Below, one piece after another: positions 22,111-33,440 of a DNA stretch of 64,000 nt (position 1 is its first letter; each line of letters starts with the position of its first letter). The notes beneath the pieces were generated by a model, which was given only the letters and a program-made list of their open reading frames with translations, was not told the DNA's origin and ran no database searches. The position numbers and the translations under genes are program-made. The DNA is taken from positions 12,993,399 to 13,057,398 of the forward strand of contig CM066912.1 of the NCBI GenBank assembly GCA_033964015.1, read 5' to 3'. The stretch comes from Scolanthus callimorphus (lineage: Eukaryota > Cnidaria > Anthozoa > Actiniaria > Edwardsiidae).

Positions 22111-24450
22111 TTATATGGCATTTTAAAACAAAGTTAATAAAACAAAAAAATACTAGGGAGGAGACGAAGCGAAAGTCAAACTAAACCAGCCGCACGACTT
22201 TTATAACTTTAAAAACTTGTGAACGACCAACACAAGAACACATAAAAAGCCATTACAATTGTTTATCTGATGGAATACAGATTTCTTGAAAATCCATGTA
22301 AATCTGTTTGTCAACAATGACCTTCACACGAAACACGACTAGTCTGCCGAGCGAAGTTCCCTAAATGTTTCCTTGTAGTACACCCATCATTTCAGTTTTC
22401 ACTCAATCCAGATGGAAGCTAAGTTTCTAGAGGTTTTAAAGTTCGGTCCATACCCAGTAGAGAAAGAAAAAAGATTTAGCTTTCTCAACCACGACGAATG
22501 TTTTCTCTGTTTGAGGTTTGCTTCACTTGAATGAACTCTGACAAAGCCACGCGCGCCCGTTTTGTAAAATGGCGGAAATACGTAAGGTAAAATTCTGCCC
22601 GCTGATTAGCCAATCAGAGCTCGCGTACTATCGTTGCCATATAATAAGTAGTTAATATTACAAGTAGAAAATACAAACACACAAGAAAAAACGAACAAAC
22701 TTCAACAAAAATATAGACGATTAACTCCCTCTCCCCAGCCCCCAGAAATAAAAGAAGTGAATAAATAAACAAGTAAAAAAAACTGCAGTGAATTGATTAA
22801 TAACAAACTAAATAAGGTGCAATAAGTACATCACAAAGCAATTAATAAATTGTGACAGGAGGTGATTGGTTGCTTGTTTTCAGTTCTTTAGTTTTTTATC
22901 ATGTTATGTTCTAGTGGTGCCATTCCAAACTGGCACAAATATGTTGAGGGGAGTGAAAAAATAGGGGAGGTAAGAGGAGCGAAACCGTTTTCCTCCAATA
23001 CCACCCTAACCCCCTCTGACGGTGATATGATTATCATGATACTCCCGCCACGTCCCTTTTTCATTTACCTCACGTCACAAGTTGCCTTTTGGATATGATG
23101 GATTATCATGTTAGAGCATTGTGATATTACTAGTAGTATCTATTTAGATAGTGAACTGCTCGAGCTCGTAATAACAGTTGCATGTTTTCTCTGGAAATCT
23201 GGATGGCTCACAGCTGCCGCTCTTCTATAGTACGTTTTCTATCAGAGCTCCTGAAATAAACTCTGCATACTACTGTCATTGATAATCCCTTTCGTATGAT
23301 AAAAAGTTCATCATCAATTCATCACAAAGTGCAGAACTAGCTGCGTAGGTCATCAGCGGCAGTTGACACTGTAAATCGATAAATCTGCTGTGAAAATGAT
23401 CTCATACCAGTGAATAACATAGCTTTGAAAGCTAGTTGTCTTTCAAGAATAGAGCAAAAGAGAATCTCTAAAATTCCACGAACACGGCACTTCCGTTGAG
23501 TATTGTGAAAGAGCGAGCAAAACCCGCTTCGTTCCAGAATGGCTAGGCAAAACAAACGGGTATCCTATGGCATGTTCACGCCAACCCAAAATCTATCCCT
23601 TCACGTTCTATATGCTTATCGGTCTTAGGGACATACTTCAGAAATGCCACTGCGCCTTTACAGTGCAAATCCCAAACCATAGATAGATCATCGTGTTCCA
23701 GTAAGTGAGAAAAGGATTCATCAGTCCTTTCGTGTTCGCTTTTTCGCATCTCCTGCAGGTTTTGCTGTTCTCCTTCCAGCCGCTGGGGTCTTTTCGGAAT
23801 TTTCTGCTATAGCTTTTATTATTTTATTTTTTTCGCAGCTGCAGCTGTAAATATTAAAATCATATAAACTGTAGTGTTTTACAAATATTTATGGCACTGA
23901 GCAATTTCGAATCACGTTAAGAAGCGATAATACGTAATGCTTATATTTGTTTCGATTAGCTATTTTTATTATCGTTCGAGTTCGAGTTTGAGTCATCATC
24001 ATAAACCGTAAATCATAATCAAATTGAATAATCAAAATTAACTTACTCGTTGGTTTCCAAGATTCTCCGTTAGTAGGGAGGTAGGTGCGATGACATCAAA
24101 AGGAACTACAGAGCTCAAAAGAAGAGAAATCCCTTGGCTTTCCGGCTAAGTAGTTCTCAGAATATTGTACACCACCTCCTCGTTCTCTATATGACACTTT
24201 TTCTGCAGGTACGAGGTCGACTGGATGACGACTCGATCTTTAGAAGATGGCGGTCCCCCGCTATATCTCCGCTCAATGGCAGACAAAAAACATCGTTATG
24301 ACAGCTCCGAAACCCTGTAAAATAATGATATACCACAACCACTCTGAAAGTCAAGCGCACGCTAATCAGTATGACGTCTCTTTATTTGGTGAGTGGTCAT
24401 ATCAATTTACGGACATAAGTTACCTTCACCTTTGAATTAACACTTTATTG
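22111..24450. other. Intergenic, no gene recognised
   Basis: No supported coding sequence. Near 22595-22640, GATTAGCCAATCAGAGCTCGCGTACTATCG is the inverse of the CGCGCGCTCTGATTGG-type MITE word, so MITE remnants are likely. At 24247 a plus-strand ATG (MAVPRYISAQW) leads to a GGTGAGTGG donor near 24388. It could be a first exon, but no partner exon was found. Confidence 0.4.
24444..24449 (-). terminator. AATAAA polyadenylation signal
   Basis: Minus-strand AATAAA, one base past the TAA stop of the two-exon gene (stop 24453-24451). Its position supports ending the gene here rather than splicing on at the GTAGTT near 24531. Confidence 0.55.
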
Positions 24451-25233
24451 TTAAAACATACTTAAGCAAAATAATGATCCAAGAATATGCAGTAGCACTG
24501 GTGTATTGACTGTGCCCAGGATATAAACTACCCTTGATGTGATAATTTTAAAAACGCGATTGAAGTACGCTTTGTAGTACCCAAACACCTTTCTGGTCCA
24601 GCGATCGGGAGCACCACAATGCTGGATGAGAAACTGCCTCACCACATCAACTGTATCCCTAAACAGAAGCTGCCATCCCCCGTCGCCGTATTTGGGGAGG
24701 TCGTCTACCCATACTTCCCCAATGGACTCAAGTCCCGTCTTTTGCTTTTCCTTTGCTTTGGATCCTGCTGAAATAAAATGGCGGATAAAATATCTACATC
24801 TTTGTTGACCTGTTTTCGCATTGAAACATAGCTACACGTACTTCCTCTTGAGATCTCGCACAACGAAAAATGCTTTTCTTTAATGAAAATGTTGTTCGCG
24901 CGAAAGTTCGAGTTCACCTGTTACTATATTTGTTATCGGCTAAGTTGCACCCCTTGCCAAACATTCACGTAGCGCGAATAACATCACATATGAAAGGGGA
25001 ATCACAAACGGTCTTCGATAGTGATTCGAGTCCAGAACAAAAACATGTGTTATATTACCTTTTCTGTCAGCCTGAACCGGTGTTGACGATAATACTGGAA
25101 TAAAGTCTGATTCACCGCTTAGAACATCAGCTGTTTCTGATATACCGTACATCTCTACGTTCGACATATTCTTTGAAGTAGAGCTCATATCCATCGATGT
25201 GCTGCTTGAGGCTTCCATAGTGGTGCGTAGCAT
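24451..25233 (-). CDS. Two-exon gene, 163-aa membrane-anchored protein of unknown function
   Basis: Exons 25233-25059 (175 nt) and 24767-24451 (317 nt) are joined by a 291-base GT-AG intron (donor AAAG|GTAATA, acceptor TTTATTTCAG). The phases agree (1 and 1). The first exon encodes a Ser/Thr/Met-rich acidic N-terminus; Met-6 (25217) is an alternative start. The second has a Lys-rich linker (GSKAKEKQKTG), a compact segment around WVDDLPKYGDGGWQLLF, a region with CGAPDRW, and a hydrophobic C-terminal ~25 residues ending LFCLSMF. AATAAA lies at 24449-24444, two bases after the stop. I recognise no family. The tail suggests a C-terminal membrane anchor (inference). Confidence 0.65.
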
Positions 25234-26637
25234 GGAGACGCGGGGTAATCTAGGATTTCAATGTATTGGTACGAATTTATATTTTGACAATACAAGTACT
25301 GTGTTCTCTAGATCTACAGGATATCCGGAAACAAACAAAAAAACAATAATGTGCAAATAAATATAACTAAACGACTTTAAAAGAATCTAACGAGTTTTGT
25401 AAAGCATGGTTAACCGACAATATTATTAAATTCATCTTGGACGTAATGATAACGTTGGTATTATAAAATGAGGCCATATTTCTGTTTCAGGCACTCTAAC
25501 AACATGACATGTATATCCGGGCAATGACTAATACTTTGCCAATCTGAGCTCGAGTGTCAATAGTCTAATAATGTAAATATGGTAAATTCATTTACCTACG
25601 ATCAACTACTTATAAGTTCTCGTTGTAGACCAAGACCCTTCGGAAGGCAATTCCCCCATTGCTCTCGACAATCAATTGAGAAGATCCTGACCTTTGGCCA
25701 CTCAGGTAGCTTTGGGGTGAAGTCTTTGACTGACAATTGTTTTTAAAATTTCTAATGCCAAGAGCGCTGGTCTTGTCCTCAACCCCGTAGCCTTCTCCAG
25801 GAGCTTTACTATCGTAGATTGGTGCTTATCTTCGGAGAAGGTGAGCCCTAGCTCGAGGCTCCATCTTCCTGTTAGTTTTTGGCCATTGTGTTAAATGGCT
25901 GCCGTCACTGGCGCCACTGTAGTAGGTTCTCGGACGGAAACTCCCTCATTGATCTCATTAATAATTCCATTCTCGGACGCCATCTTGAGAATAGTGAGAA
26001 TGGCCAGAATGCCTTGCCATGTGCTTCAACTTTCCCACGATGCATTGTATGACACAAAGGGTCCTGATGGAGTTTACCCTCATGGAAATTATCCTGATAA
26101 ATACTGATTTATCAGTCTCTGCTTTTCTACATGTAAACAATTCCGGAACAGAGCAAAAAGTCAAAAAAAAAGTCAGAGTTCCCCAAGTCGCACACTAATC
26201 GGGGACACCCTCATAAATATTCAATCAAGTTATAAATTACTACTTTACTATTTACTATCGATGTTGAGGTCAAATATTGAGCCGAGGCTTTGGTGTATCA
26301 ACCGAGTCACGGAACAGAGCAAAAAAAAAAAAAAAAATCAGAGTTCCCTCGATCTCCCTTGTTCCCCAAAATTTTAAGCCAGGCCCCCTTAACCCTGAAA
26401 ATAATTTGACAATCTCCCGATATCCCTCAAAATAAATGCCATTGCTACCTAAAATCCCTGGGAGAGGCTCCTTTCTTATTCGATAATTGTTTGGGTAACA
26501 CCTCGGACAGCTAACGATTTCTTATTGCAAAAACATATGTAAGACACGGTACCTGAAATGCTTGTTGCCGAGTAAACGGTTGAACTCTCCAATTTCCGGC
26601 ATTTTGCCAAGCCCACAAAATAAAGTGTACACCCTCT
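25234..26637. other. Intergenic, two diverged copies of an A-rich word
   Basis: GGAACAGAGCAAAAA followed by AGTCAGAGTTCCCC or a close variant occurs at about 26145 and 26310, indicating small repeat debris. A 31-codon minus-strand ORF starts at 25983 (MASENGIINE) with a good ATGG context, but I found no exons to join it. Otherwise nothing coding. Confidence 0.4.
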
Positions 26638-27005
26638 TCACAAAATTGTGTGCACTATAAGTGGGTCCGCTTCAATAAATCTAACCTCTGCAAGAACACT
26701 GCAGAGTTTAAACTCATCAAGATTCACAATTATATTTCTTCCTGGCGGCGACAATTCAGAAAGGTTCCGCTTCAATAAATCTAACCTCTGAGAGACCACT
26801 GCAGAGTTTAAACTCATCAAGATTCACAATGATATTTCTTCCTGGCGGCGACAATTGACAACGGATGTGAATAGCCAGCTTAAGCGTGCATAACGTAAAT
26901 CAAGTGTAACTCACTTACCTCTATATATTCGCATGTAGCGTTCTCCAAAGTTAGGAAAAGATGATGCTCGTCCTCTGGCTTAATTGTCCAGCTACCAGCA
27001 AACAT
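26638..27005 (-). CDS. Candidate two-exon gene, 78 aa, unknown function
   Basis: First exon from the ATG at 27005 (MFAGSWTIKPEDEHH…) ends at 26919 with GAG|GTAAGTGAG, a near-ideal donor, in phase 0. A compatible acceptor (GTCTCTCAG|AGG) starts a second exon at 26787 that stays open to TGA at 26640-26638. That exon spans a 100-bp tandem duplication. The first exon is the stronger part; the second is one of several possible continuations. No family recognised. Confidence 0.35.
26666..26865. repeat. 100-bp tandem duplication
   Basis: TCCGCTTCAATAAATCTAACC begins at 26666 and again at 26766, and homology runs through TTTCTTCCTGGCGGCGACAATT. Only a handful of substitutions separate the copies. 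100 is not divisible by 3, so any frame across both reads the two copies differently. Confidence 0.9.
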
Positions 27006-27795
27006 TTTGTTACAGATGATAATAACGTCCGAAATATAACGGATTCAGCACAATGGGCAGAGTAAGTTAAGTTTCGGGAATACCACTGTTTTTATATGAA
27101 ATTGATAAATGCGTATAGGGCTATATATGGTGAAAAAATAGTGAAATACAATGCTAGAAAGTGGCGTTATGCAACGTGCAAAAACAAACACTTGCACTTA
27201 TATCCAGTGCACATCGTAGCGTTTCTTTCTTATTACCGAGCCTAACACAGCATCAATGCGAGGAAAACAAAACTCGCTGTTTCCCGAGAGTGCAGTCATT
27301 AAATGTATTATTATGTAGCAAAAAGAAAGTACAACAAAATAACAAACAACTTTCCCGCCAACACTTCCCGCTCTGGCGTGTGCGGGCTACATTCGAGTTT
27401 ATACTTTACTACGTTACCATGATAGAACCAATCAGCGTTTTGATAAAGAGTGTAAAATAACATCTTAATAATGAAGGATTTGTAGTTCAATAAATTGTGG
27501 CCGGATGGTCAGTGAAGTAGCACTCAACTATTGTTATTTGTGAGTCCCGCTTTTAGGTGGTGCTGAATCAATATATAATCATATTATTGTTCTAGATATT
27601 CGTAGTTGTCCGCGCAAAATTTGTTTATTCTTCTGTTATGCGATGAGGCACGATTGCGTAATCGTGCACTGTGCGCGCTTACACAACCTCCTCCTCTACA
27701 CGAAGAAATGGGTGCGAACTATTATAAATGGAATACTGAAGTTGTATCTCTTGGTTACATAATGATCATTCTCAGCACGATTACAGTGATCTCCT
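27006..27795. other. Intergenic, no gene recognised
   Basis: Likely promoter side of the 26638-27005 candidate, with no clear core-promoter element. Open frames at 27161 and 27606 lack splice or family support. Confidence 0.4.
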
Positions 27796-28335
27796 TTACT
27801 TCTGGATCATCTCACATATTATACTGGTTCTTGGCAGACATCCATCACTAGAGGGTTGTATGAAATCTCCATCACCCATATCAACACATTTCAACTTGAA
27901 CAATGGTGGCTCAGCCTGATGAGGACCTATCCAGTCGTACACACAATTCATCCGATCATCCATTCCGAATCGTCTTCGAAGTGCGCCAAGGCATGGGTGC
28001 CTCACAGATACTATGAAAGGAGGCTCCCCTTAGCTGAATCATATTGTGGCTTTCCATGTCATGAGATTCTCTTTTGCTCATCTTTCATTTTATCTGCTTC
28101 TAGAGCTTCTTTGTGTGCTTTTTCCTGCTCTTTACGAAGAGAAGCACGTTTTTTTTAAATTTCTGTCCAATAATCCAAAGTTGCAGCTCCATTGTAGATG
28201 AAACCCTATTCGGCGATTAAATGCCTCATCATCATCTGGATCATTGTTGCTGAACCGTTCGTCAGAAAATGAATACACTTTCGGCTGGACTGTACTAAAA
28301 TTATTACTGGTTACATGATGATGGCCAATCATTTA
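27796..28335 (-). pseudogene. Coiled-coil plus ubiquitin-like domain gene fragment
   Basis: From 28335 the minus strand reads PKVYSFSDERFSNNDPDDDEAFNRRIGFHL, then after a frame change at an A-run near 28150 a charged helix (RKEQEKAHKEAL, KMKDEQKRIS). A TGA and another frame change follow, then PPFIVSVRHPCLG…MNCVYDWIG…FKLKCV. The last piece resembles the N-terminus of a UBX/ubiquitin-like fold (VRHPTLG…VYDWVG) in FAF1-like or coral-expanded E3-related proteins. Stops and shifts show it is a relic. The family call is from memory. Confidence 0.45.
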
Positions 28336-28617
28336 GACTGACTGTACAATCATTTAGACTGACTGTACCATGCAGCACGTATTTATTACAGGCCAACAAG
28401 TTTTTTTGTGGGCCGGATGCCAGTTATCTTCGATTCACGAGACCTACACGATAATACAACGATTTCTTAAGCGAGGGACAAGCCGCCATGTTTGAGTCTC
28501 TCACACAGAACACATTTATCGTTTAAGGCTGCAGCTTTTGATTTATTTTCCGGGGTACAGTCTTAGATGTCTTTATTTTCTTTTTGACCTGATGGAAAGC
28601 CTGTGACTGATACTTAA

Positions 28618-29021
28618 CACCCTCGGCACGCACGAGTGCATCCTGCTCCTTTACTTCACACCCTGTGTTGAGTGGTACTCTGCTGTAGTTATTCGTTCCT
28701 GGGCAAGTTTATGCATGTGTTGATTTGTGTATGGGGGTTATTCCAAACATTTAAAACCGTTTCTTGTATGCGTGCTGTAAGCTCGATTAAGGAGGAGTCA
28801 AAAAGAGAGGGTGTCCTTGTCGTGGCTAGTGTTTTCGCGCGTTTCAGTCACAGCCTAGCAGCTCCGCACTTTGTATTTGTCACGGATAAAATGGCTGCCG
28901 AGAGAACTGCTTTAACGATTTCAGCGACGATTGTTGCGATAATTTGTTTGCGGAGAGCATATCTAGACCGATTATTCGGCGATCGATTTCGATTTTTCTG
29001 AAAATAATCGTGCCGAGGGTG
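28618..29021. mobile_element. MITE or deletion derivative with CACCCTCGGCACG ends
   Basis: Perfect 13-base inverted ends, CACCCTCGGCACG at 28618 and CGTGCCGAGGGTG ending 29021. Inside, a plus-strand ATG at about 28891 opens MAAERTALTISATIV and stops at the right end. That looks like the start of a transposase first exon left by internal deletion, but it is too short to assign. No clear target-site duplication. Confidence 0.65.
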
Positions 29022-30103
29022 CATTGTTTGATTTGACCCGATTCAAGTGCTCCCATGTCAATTATTATGTAGAGGAAGGTGGGTCAACCGATTTTAACAA
29101 AAAAAATCAACACATAATAGGGGCAGTGAAAACAATCACTTCGAACAGCCTGTTCGAAACTATTTAGGAAATCCAAAATCCAAAAAACGGCCGTATTTAC
29201 CAAACATCCCGTACAAGCTGAGTTGAGTCATACATTCATCTAGCTCTGCGTTCTCTGCGTTCTCTTTTTAAAGAAATCGTAAAACACAATTTATGAACAT
29301 ATTTTCATATCGTGTGAGATATGGCGAAACTGTAAAGGTTGTGTCTCGAAGCGCTGTGTAATATTCAAAATGTGAATAATCAACTAACATAAGAATACAT
29401 TCAGAACTCCAGTCTAGGCTATCGAGCCAGTGAACCGGCATGTAAGTCGTCTTACCTCTTTCAATTCCAGTTCGAGACTGCCGTTCTTCTCTTTAAGATA
29501 CTTATTATATTTCGTCCTGTTTAACCACAACATCTTTCTCGGGACAATATCTTTTCATTGAAATCCAAACTTAGGTTTTTATTTTGTCTGTTTTTGTGTT
29601 TGTATGTGCGTTTAATGTAGCAAGTCTGATAAGCCAATTAGCATTTCTTTGTTGCTTGATAAAGATTAAAAATGTAATCCTTACTCGTCATTCGAGTATA
29701 TCCTTCAGAATAGATATACGTCAATTTATTTAGTTGCAACCTTACAGTACAATAAAGTAACAGTGCAATGACTTTTGATTGGGCGTGGGTAGAAAAAAAT
29801 GACCTGCCAAGCTTCTGACCTCAGTCGTTACATGCATTGGAATTGCGCAATACCTATATGAAGGTAAACGTCCCTTTATGAAGGTAAACGTTCCGTTTCT
29901 TGCATATTTATTTGGGTCTTATTTCTTGTACTCCACCAGATAACTCTGTCATACCGCCTGTGTTCATTCAAACAGATCAAATGAAATATTGAATATTTTT
30001 TCATCAAACTTATATCAATGAAAGCATGCAACATTGGAAACATTTCGGTGAACGAGTCCCTGGCTCCCTAATATGAAAGTGAACTAGATGAAATAAATAT
30101 ATG
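29022..30103. other. Intergenic, no gene recognised
   Basis: No coding or repeat structure beyond a small local duplication (ATGAAGGTAAACGT at about 29859 and 29877). Confidence 0.4.
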
Positions 30104-30249
30104 TTATTTACCGGCTGGTAGGTCCGTATAGGGAAAAACTGTGACCGAGGGCTGGAAAATGTTGACCGAGGCCGGAGGCCGAGGTCAACATTTTCCAGGC
30201 GGAGGTCACAGTTTTTGCCTATACGGACCGACCTAAAGCCGGTAAATAA
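30104..30249. repeat. Foldback repeat
   Basis: TTATTTACCGGCTGGTAGGT at 30104 pairs with ACCTAAAGCCGGTAAATAA ending 30249. The arms include GTCCGTATAG/CTATACGGAC and AACATTTTCC pairs, and the tip is GGCCGGAGGCC. It is a 146-base near-complete hairpin, probably a MITE. Homology may extend into the GCGC-rich stretch to about 30410. Confidence 0.85.
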
Positions 30250-30416
30250 CTTATTTATTTTTTTCCAACTCTAAAATTTGATTTTTTCGATGAAAACAAG
30301 CGCGCGCAAATGGTTACCATGACCAAGGTCAGAGATAGGAAAATATTGCCCCCGCGCGCGCGCTCTAAGAACCAATCAGAATGCAGAATTCGTTACCGTG
30401 CCCTCTAGGAAAAAAA

Positions 30417-30835
30417 AAATAAATAATAATAAATAGGTTTATTCGAATGCCATTGCAGTTGAAACTGAATTACAGCAACAGGTCAGCAATATCTAGCAAC
30501 AATAATTACAAAACTCTATGTAATACAAAGACACCAAAGCGATTTGTAGTCGGGATGCATCCCGTTGTACTCACAGTCCCTGACCTAAGTGAATAACCAT
30601 GTGCATTTCGTGTTACACTTCCAGTAATTACAGACCTTAGAGGTTCGTGCTCCCTAGCGGAGGCCATGAACTTAAAGCATAAATCATTTCTGCGAGAGGA
30701 GAGGCTTGTAGCCCACAGGCATCCAAAGCCTCCTGGTAACGCAGGTGTGGAAGAACAATACGGAGGACTTTCCTCTGTACGCCCTCAACAGTCTCAACAA
30801 GATACTCCGGTAGCGCAGCCCCAGGTGTAAATTTG
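30417..30835 (-). mobile_element. CR1/L2-like LINE 3' end
   Basis: The minus strand reads LPEYLVETVEGVQRKVLRIV, HLRYQEALDACGL and a frame-shifted NAHGYSLRSG/TNRFG tail. These are the C-terminal motifs after the reverse transcriptase of CR1/L2/Jockey-type LINEs (E-x-V-Q-R-K-x-L-R-I, Y-x-E-A-L). A 3' untranslated stretch and (TTTATTA)n tail follow at 30417-30440. Heavily 5'-truncated. Confidence 0.7.
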
Positions 30836-31407
30836 TATACCGGGTTTCATTATTAATCAATAAAAAAGCGAGAAAGACCTGTTACAATTTTGGTAGAGTA
30901 ATCCCATTGGAACTTTATGTTACTATTGAACATATCTTTTCGTCAATATACTCTTGCATTCCGTTCCGTTCAGTGGCAGAATTCCCTGTAAAACACTGAA
31001 AAATAAGTGAAATGATCTATTTAGTGTATTAATGTATACAGTAATCTAGGGAAAAAATAAGGATTAAAATGATGTAAACATTTTTTGCTTCTTTTTTAAA
31101 AGAGGCCAATTGCTTATTCCAATTAAAAATTGCATTAACTAAAAATGTTCTGCCTCCTTCAGTCGATTTTCGTCATTCGCCTATCTCCAGACACGAACCT
31201 GTTGATAAGAAATTAGTTTGAGCAACAGTGAAATAATTTCCTGCCAACCCGAAATGTTGTGCAACCTTCTTTAAAGTGCTAGTATGACCAAAATTTGACT
31301 TCTTTTTCTACCATTTTTCCACCCTAGTACTTTAATTATCCACAATACATTCTTGCTGAGTGGATTTTAGTGAAAAATTCCGCCCGGAATACAAGGAAAA
31401 AACGTCT

Positions 31408-33440
31408 AACACGTCTTGATTTAATTCCGGAGCTAATGTTTAAATCCGGACTGTCGAAAATATCCACACCGAAACGTTTTTTAGGATAAATCTACAGCTA
31501 GCTGGAGATGCAGGTTATTTCTCCAAAAAAAATGGAGAGCAGAATATCGACATGTCAGAATTTCCATAAAATGTGGAGAAATGCTTTTTAAATCAAGATG
31601 GTTGAAGGAGGTGATAAAAATTCCATATAAACTGGAGAGCGAGTACGGTGTCGGATATCGGATATACCCGTGAATCTATATTGTGTCAACAAAAAAATGC
31701 TTGCTGTGTTACAAGGATCGGTACAAAACAAAATCACATCACCGACTTCTCTCTGCCAGTCATGTAGACGCTTTATTTCTTATTTTTGAGATTTGAAATG
31801 GAGAATTCATAAATCGCTTAGAAAAATTGCAGCCACGGAGAAAGCCGATGGTTTTGAGACAAACTGCAACTATAAACACCGAAAGAAACAGCGTATGCCT
31901 GTAGAAAGCGCTACATTTAACACAAGATTGCTTACCGAAATAAACAGCGTATGCCCTAGAAAGCGCTACATTTAACACAAGATTGCTTACCGAAATAAAC
32001 AGCGTATGTCTGTAGAAAGCGCTACATTTGACACAAGATTGCTTACCGAAATAAACAGCGTATGCCTGTAGAAAGCGCTACATTTAACACAAGATTGCTT
32101 ACCGAAATAAACAGCGTATACCTGTAGAAAGTGCTACATTTGACACAAGATTGCTTACCGAAATAAACAGCGTATGCCTGTAGAAAGCGCTACATTAAAC
32201 ACACAAGATTGCTTACCGAAATAAACAGCGTATACCTGTAGAAAGTGCTACATTTGACACAAGATTGCTTACCGAAATAAACAGCGTATGCCTGTAGAAA
32301 GCGCTACATTTAACACAAGATTGCTTTGCTAGCTAAATAAACTAGACTGTATTAACAAGAACTGCATGTGATCATTCTATGTTGTAATTGACACGGGGAT
32401 TCAAAATATCCATAAATTATGGAGAAAACACCTCTTTGCCAGCATTGCTTGAAAAAAGTGTTCAAAAGCCCACACAAAATCGAAAGTTATTTTAGTATGC
32501 GACCTTAACAGCAGAAGTATACATTTTTTTTTTAACCTGAAACAAATATCGACAGATGCAAGGTTGGAATACATGTTGCATTAATTTTGTTAAAAACTTC
32601 GCGAAAAGTGGATAAAACTTCCGCGCCAAAGTGCTTCGTGGCAGGCCCAATAAGAAACCTCTTCTCGCTCTATGTAGGTGATTGCCGTAATCGAGACCGA
32701 GAAGCCAAAGCACGGGCTGCACGGTCGATACTACACTAATGCCCGCGGGGAAATTGTTGTTTAATTCCGGTCGGAAAACGCCGTTCCAGGCTCGCGCCGT
32801 TCCAGAGGATATTACATGGCCGAAAGTTGTTAACACAAGAAAAAAAAATTCGTATCTTCAAGCGGTCATGTAATGTTCTGTTCATTATATAAACATAAAT
32901 GAAATACCAAATTCTAATTTTATTTGAGTTAAGCTTAAAAATCGAGCATTGAGCAAAGGCAAGTGTGATTTTTTTCACATGTGAAAATAAATTAAACGTG
33001 TTATTTTCACGTGTGAAGATATCAAGTTTTCGCGCGGGAGATCACCCGGTATTTAATTGGTGTTTATATAATAAAACATATTCTACTCTGAGTGATCGAA
33101 AAACGCGAACTAGGAGAGAAGCACGTCGTGTCAGAATTTCCACAAAATGTGGAGAAAAGCTTTTTTAATCAAGATCGTTGAGGTGTTTAAAATTCCATAT
33201 TAACTGGAGAACGAGAGTAAGGGGTGGCGAAGCCCCTCTCAAAAACTGCTTTCTCGAGAACTGAGTCATTCTCGAATTCTCGGTGTCGAATATAAGATAA
33301 ACGCTTTTAAAGCAAATTTATAATTCATCGATTCGTCTATATTGCGACATTGACTATGGCATCGAAACCTATTGCTATATAACATTTGATAAAAAAAAAG
33401 TGCAATGATGAACGATCAAACCACCAATACGCAATTTTTT
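31408..33440 (+). repeat. Left arm of the 8.8-kb foldback element
   Basis: Matches the right arm (38150-40227) in reverse. It carries 7-8 minisatellite units at 31879-32330 and several CTCCA…TGGAG quasi-palindromes. 32850-33270 has no clear partner in the right arm and holds its own TTCACATGTGAA/TTCACGTGTGAA pair. Confidence 0.75.
31879..32330 (+). repeat. 56-bp minisatellite (left arm)
   Basis: About seven and a half units containing ACAAGATTGCTTACCG, AAATAAACAGCGTATG, CCTGTAGAAAGCGCTACA and TTTAAC or TTTGAC. Unit starts are 55-58 bases apart. The same unit occurs inverted at 39575-39725. Confidence 0.9.

Noticed and set aside
24273..24314. Third exon for the 24.4-25.2-kb gene
   Set aside because: An acceptor and a 14-codon terminal exon fit the phase, but reading through to 24451 gives a stop directly followed by AATAAA, which is simpler.
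24247..24435. Plus-strand first exon MAVPRYISAQW with GGTGAGT donor
   Set aside because: The donor is good and the start plausible, but no second exon could be found, and the minus-strand gene ends just downstream. Kept only as a note.
29455..29480. tRNA B-box-like TTCGAGACTGCC word
   Set aside because: No A-box at the right distance and no cloverleaf could be drawn. No tRNA or rRNA gene was found anywhere in the window by eye.
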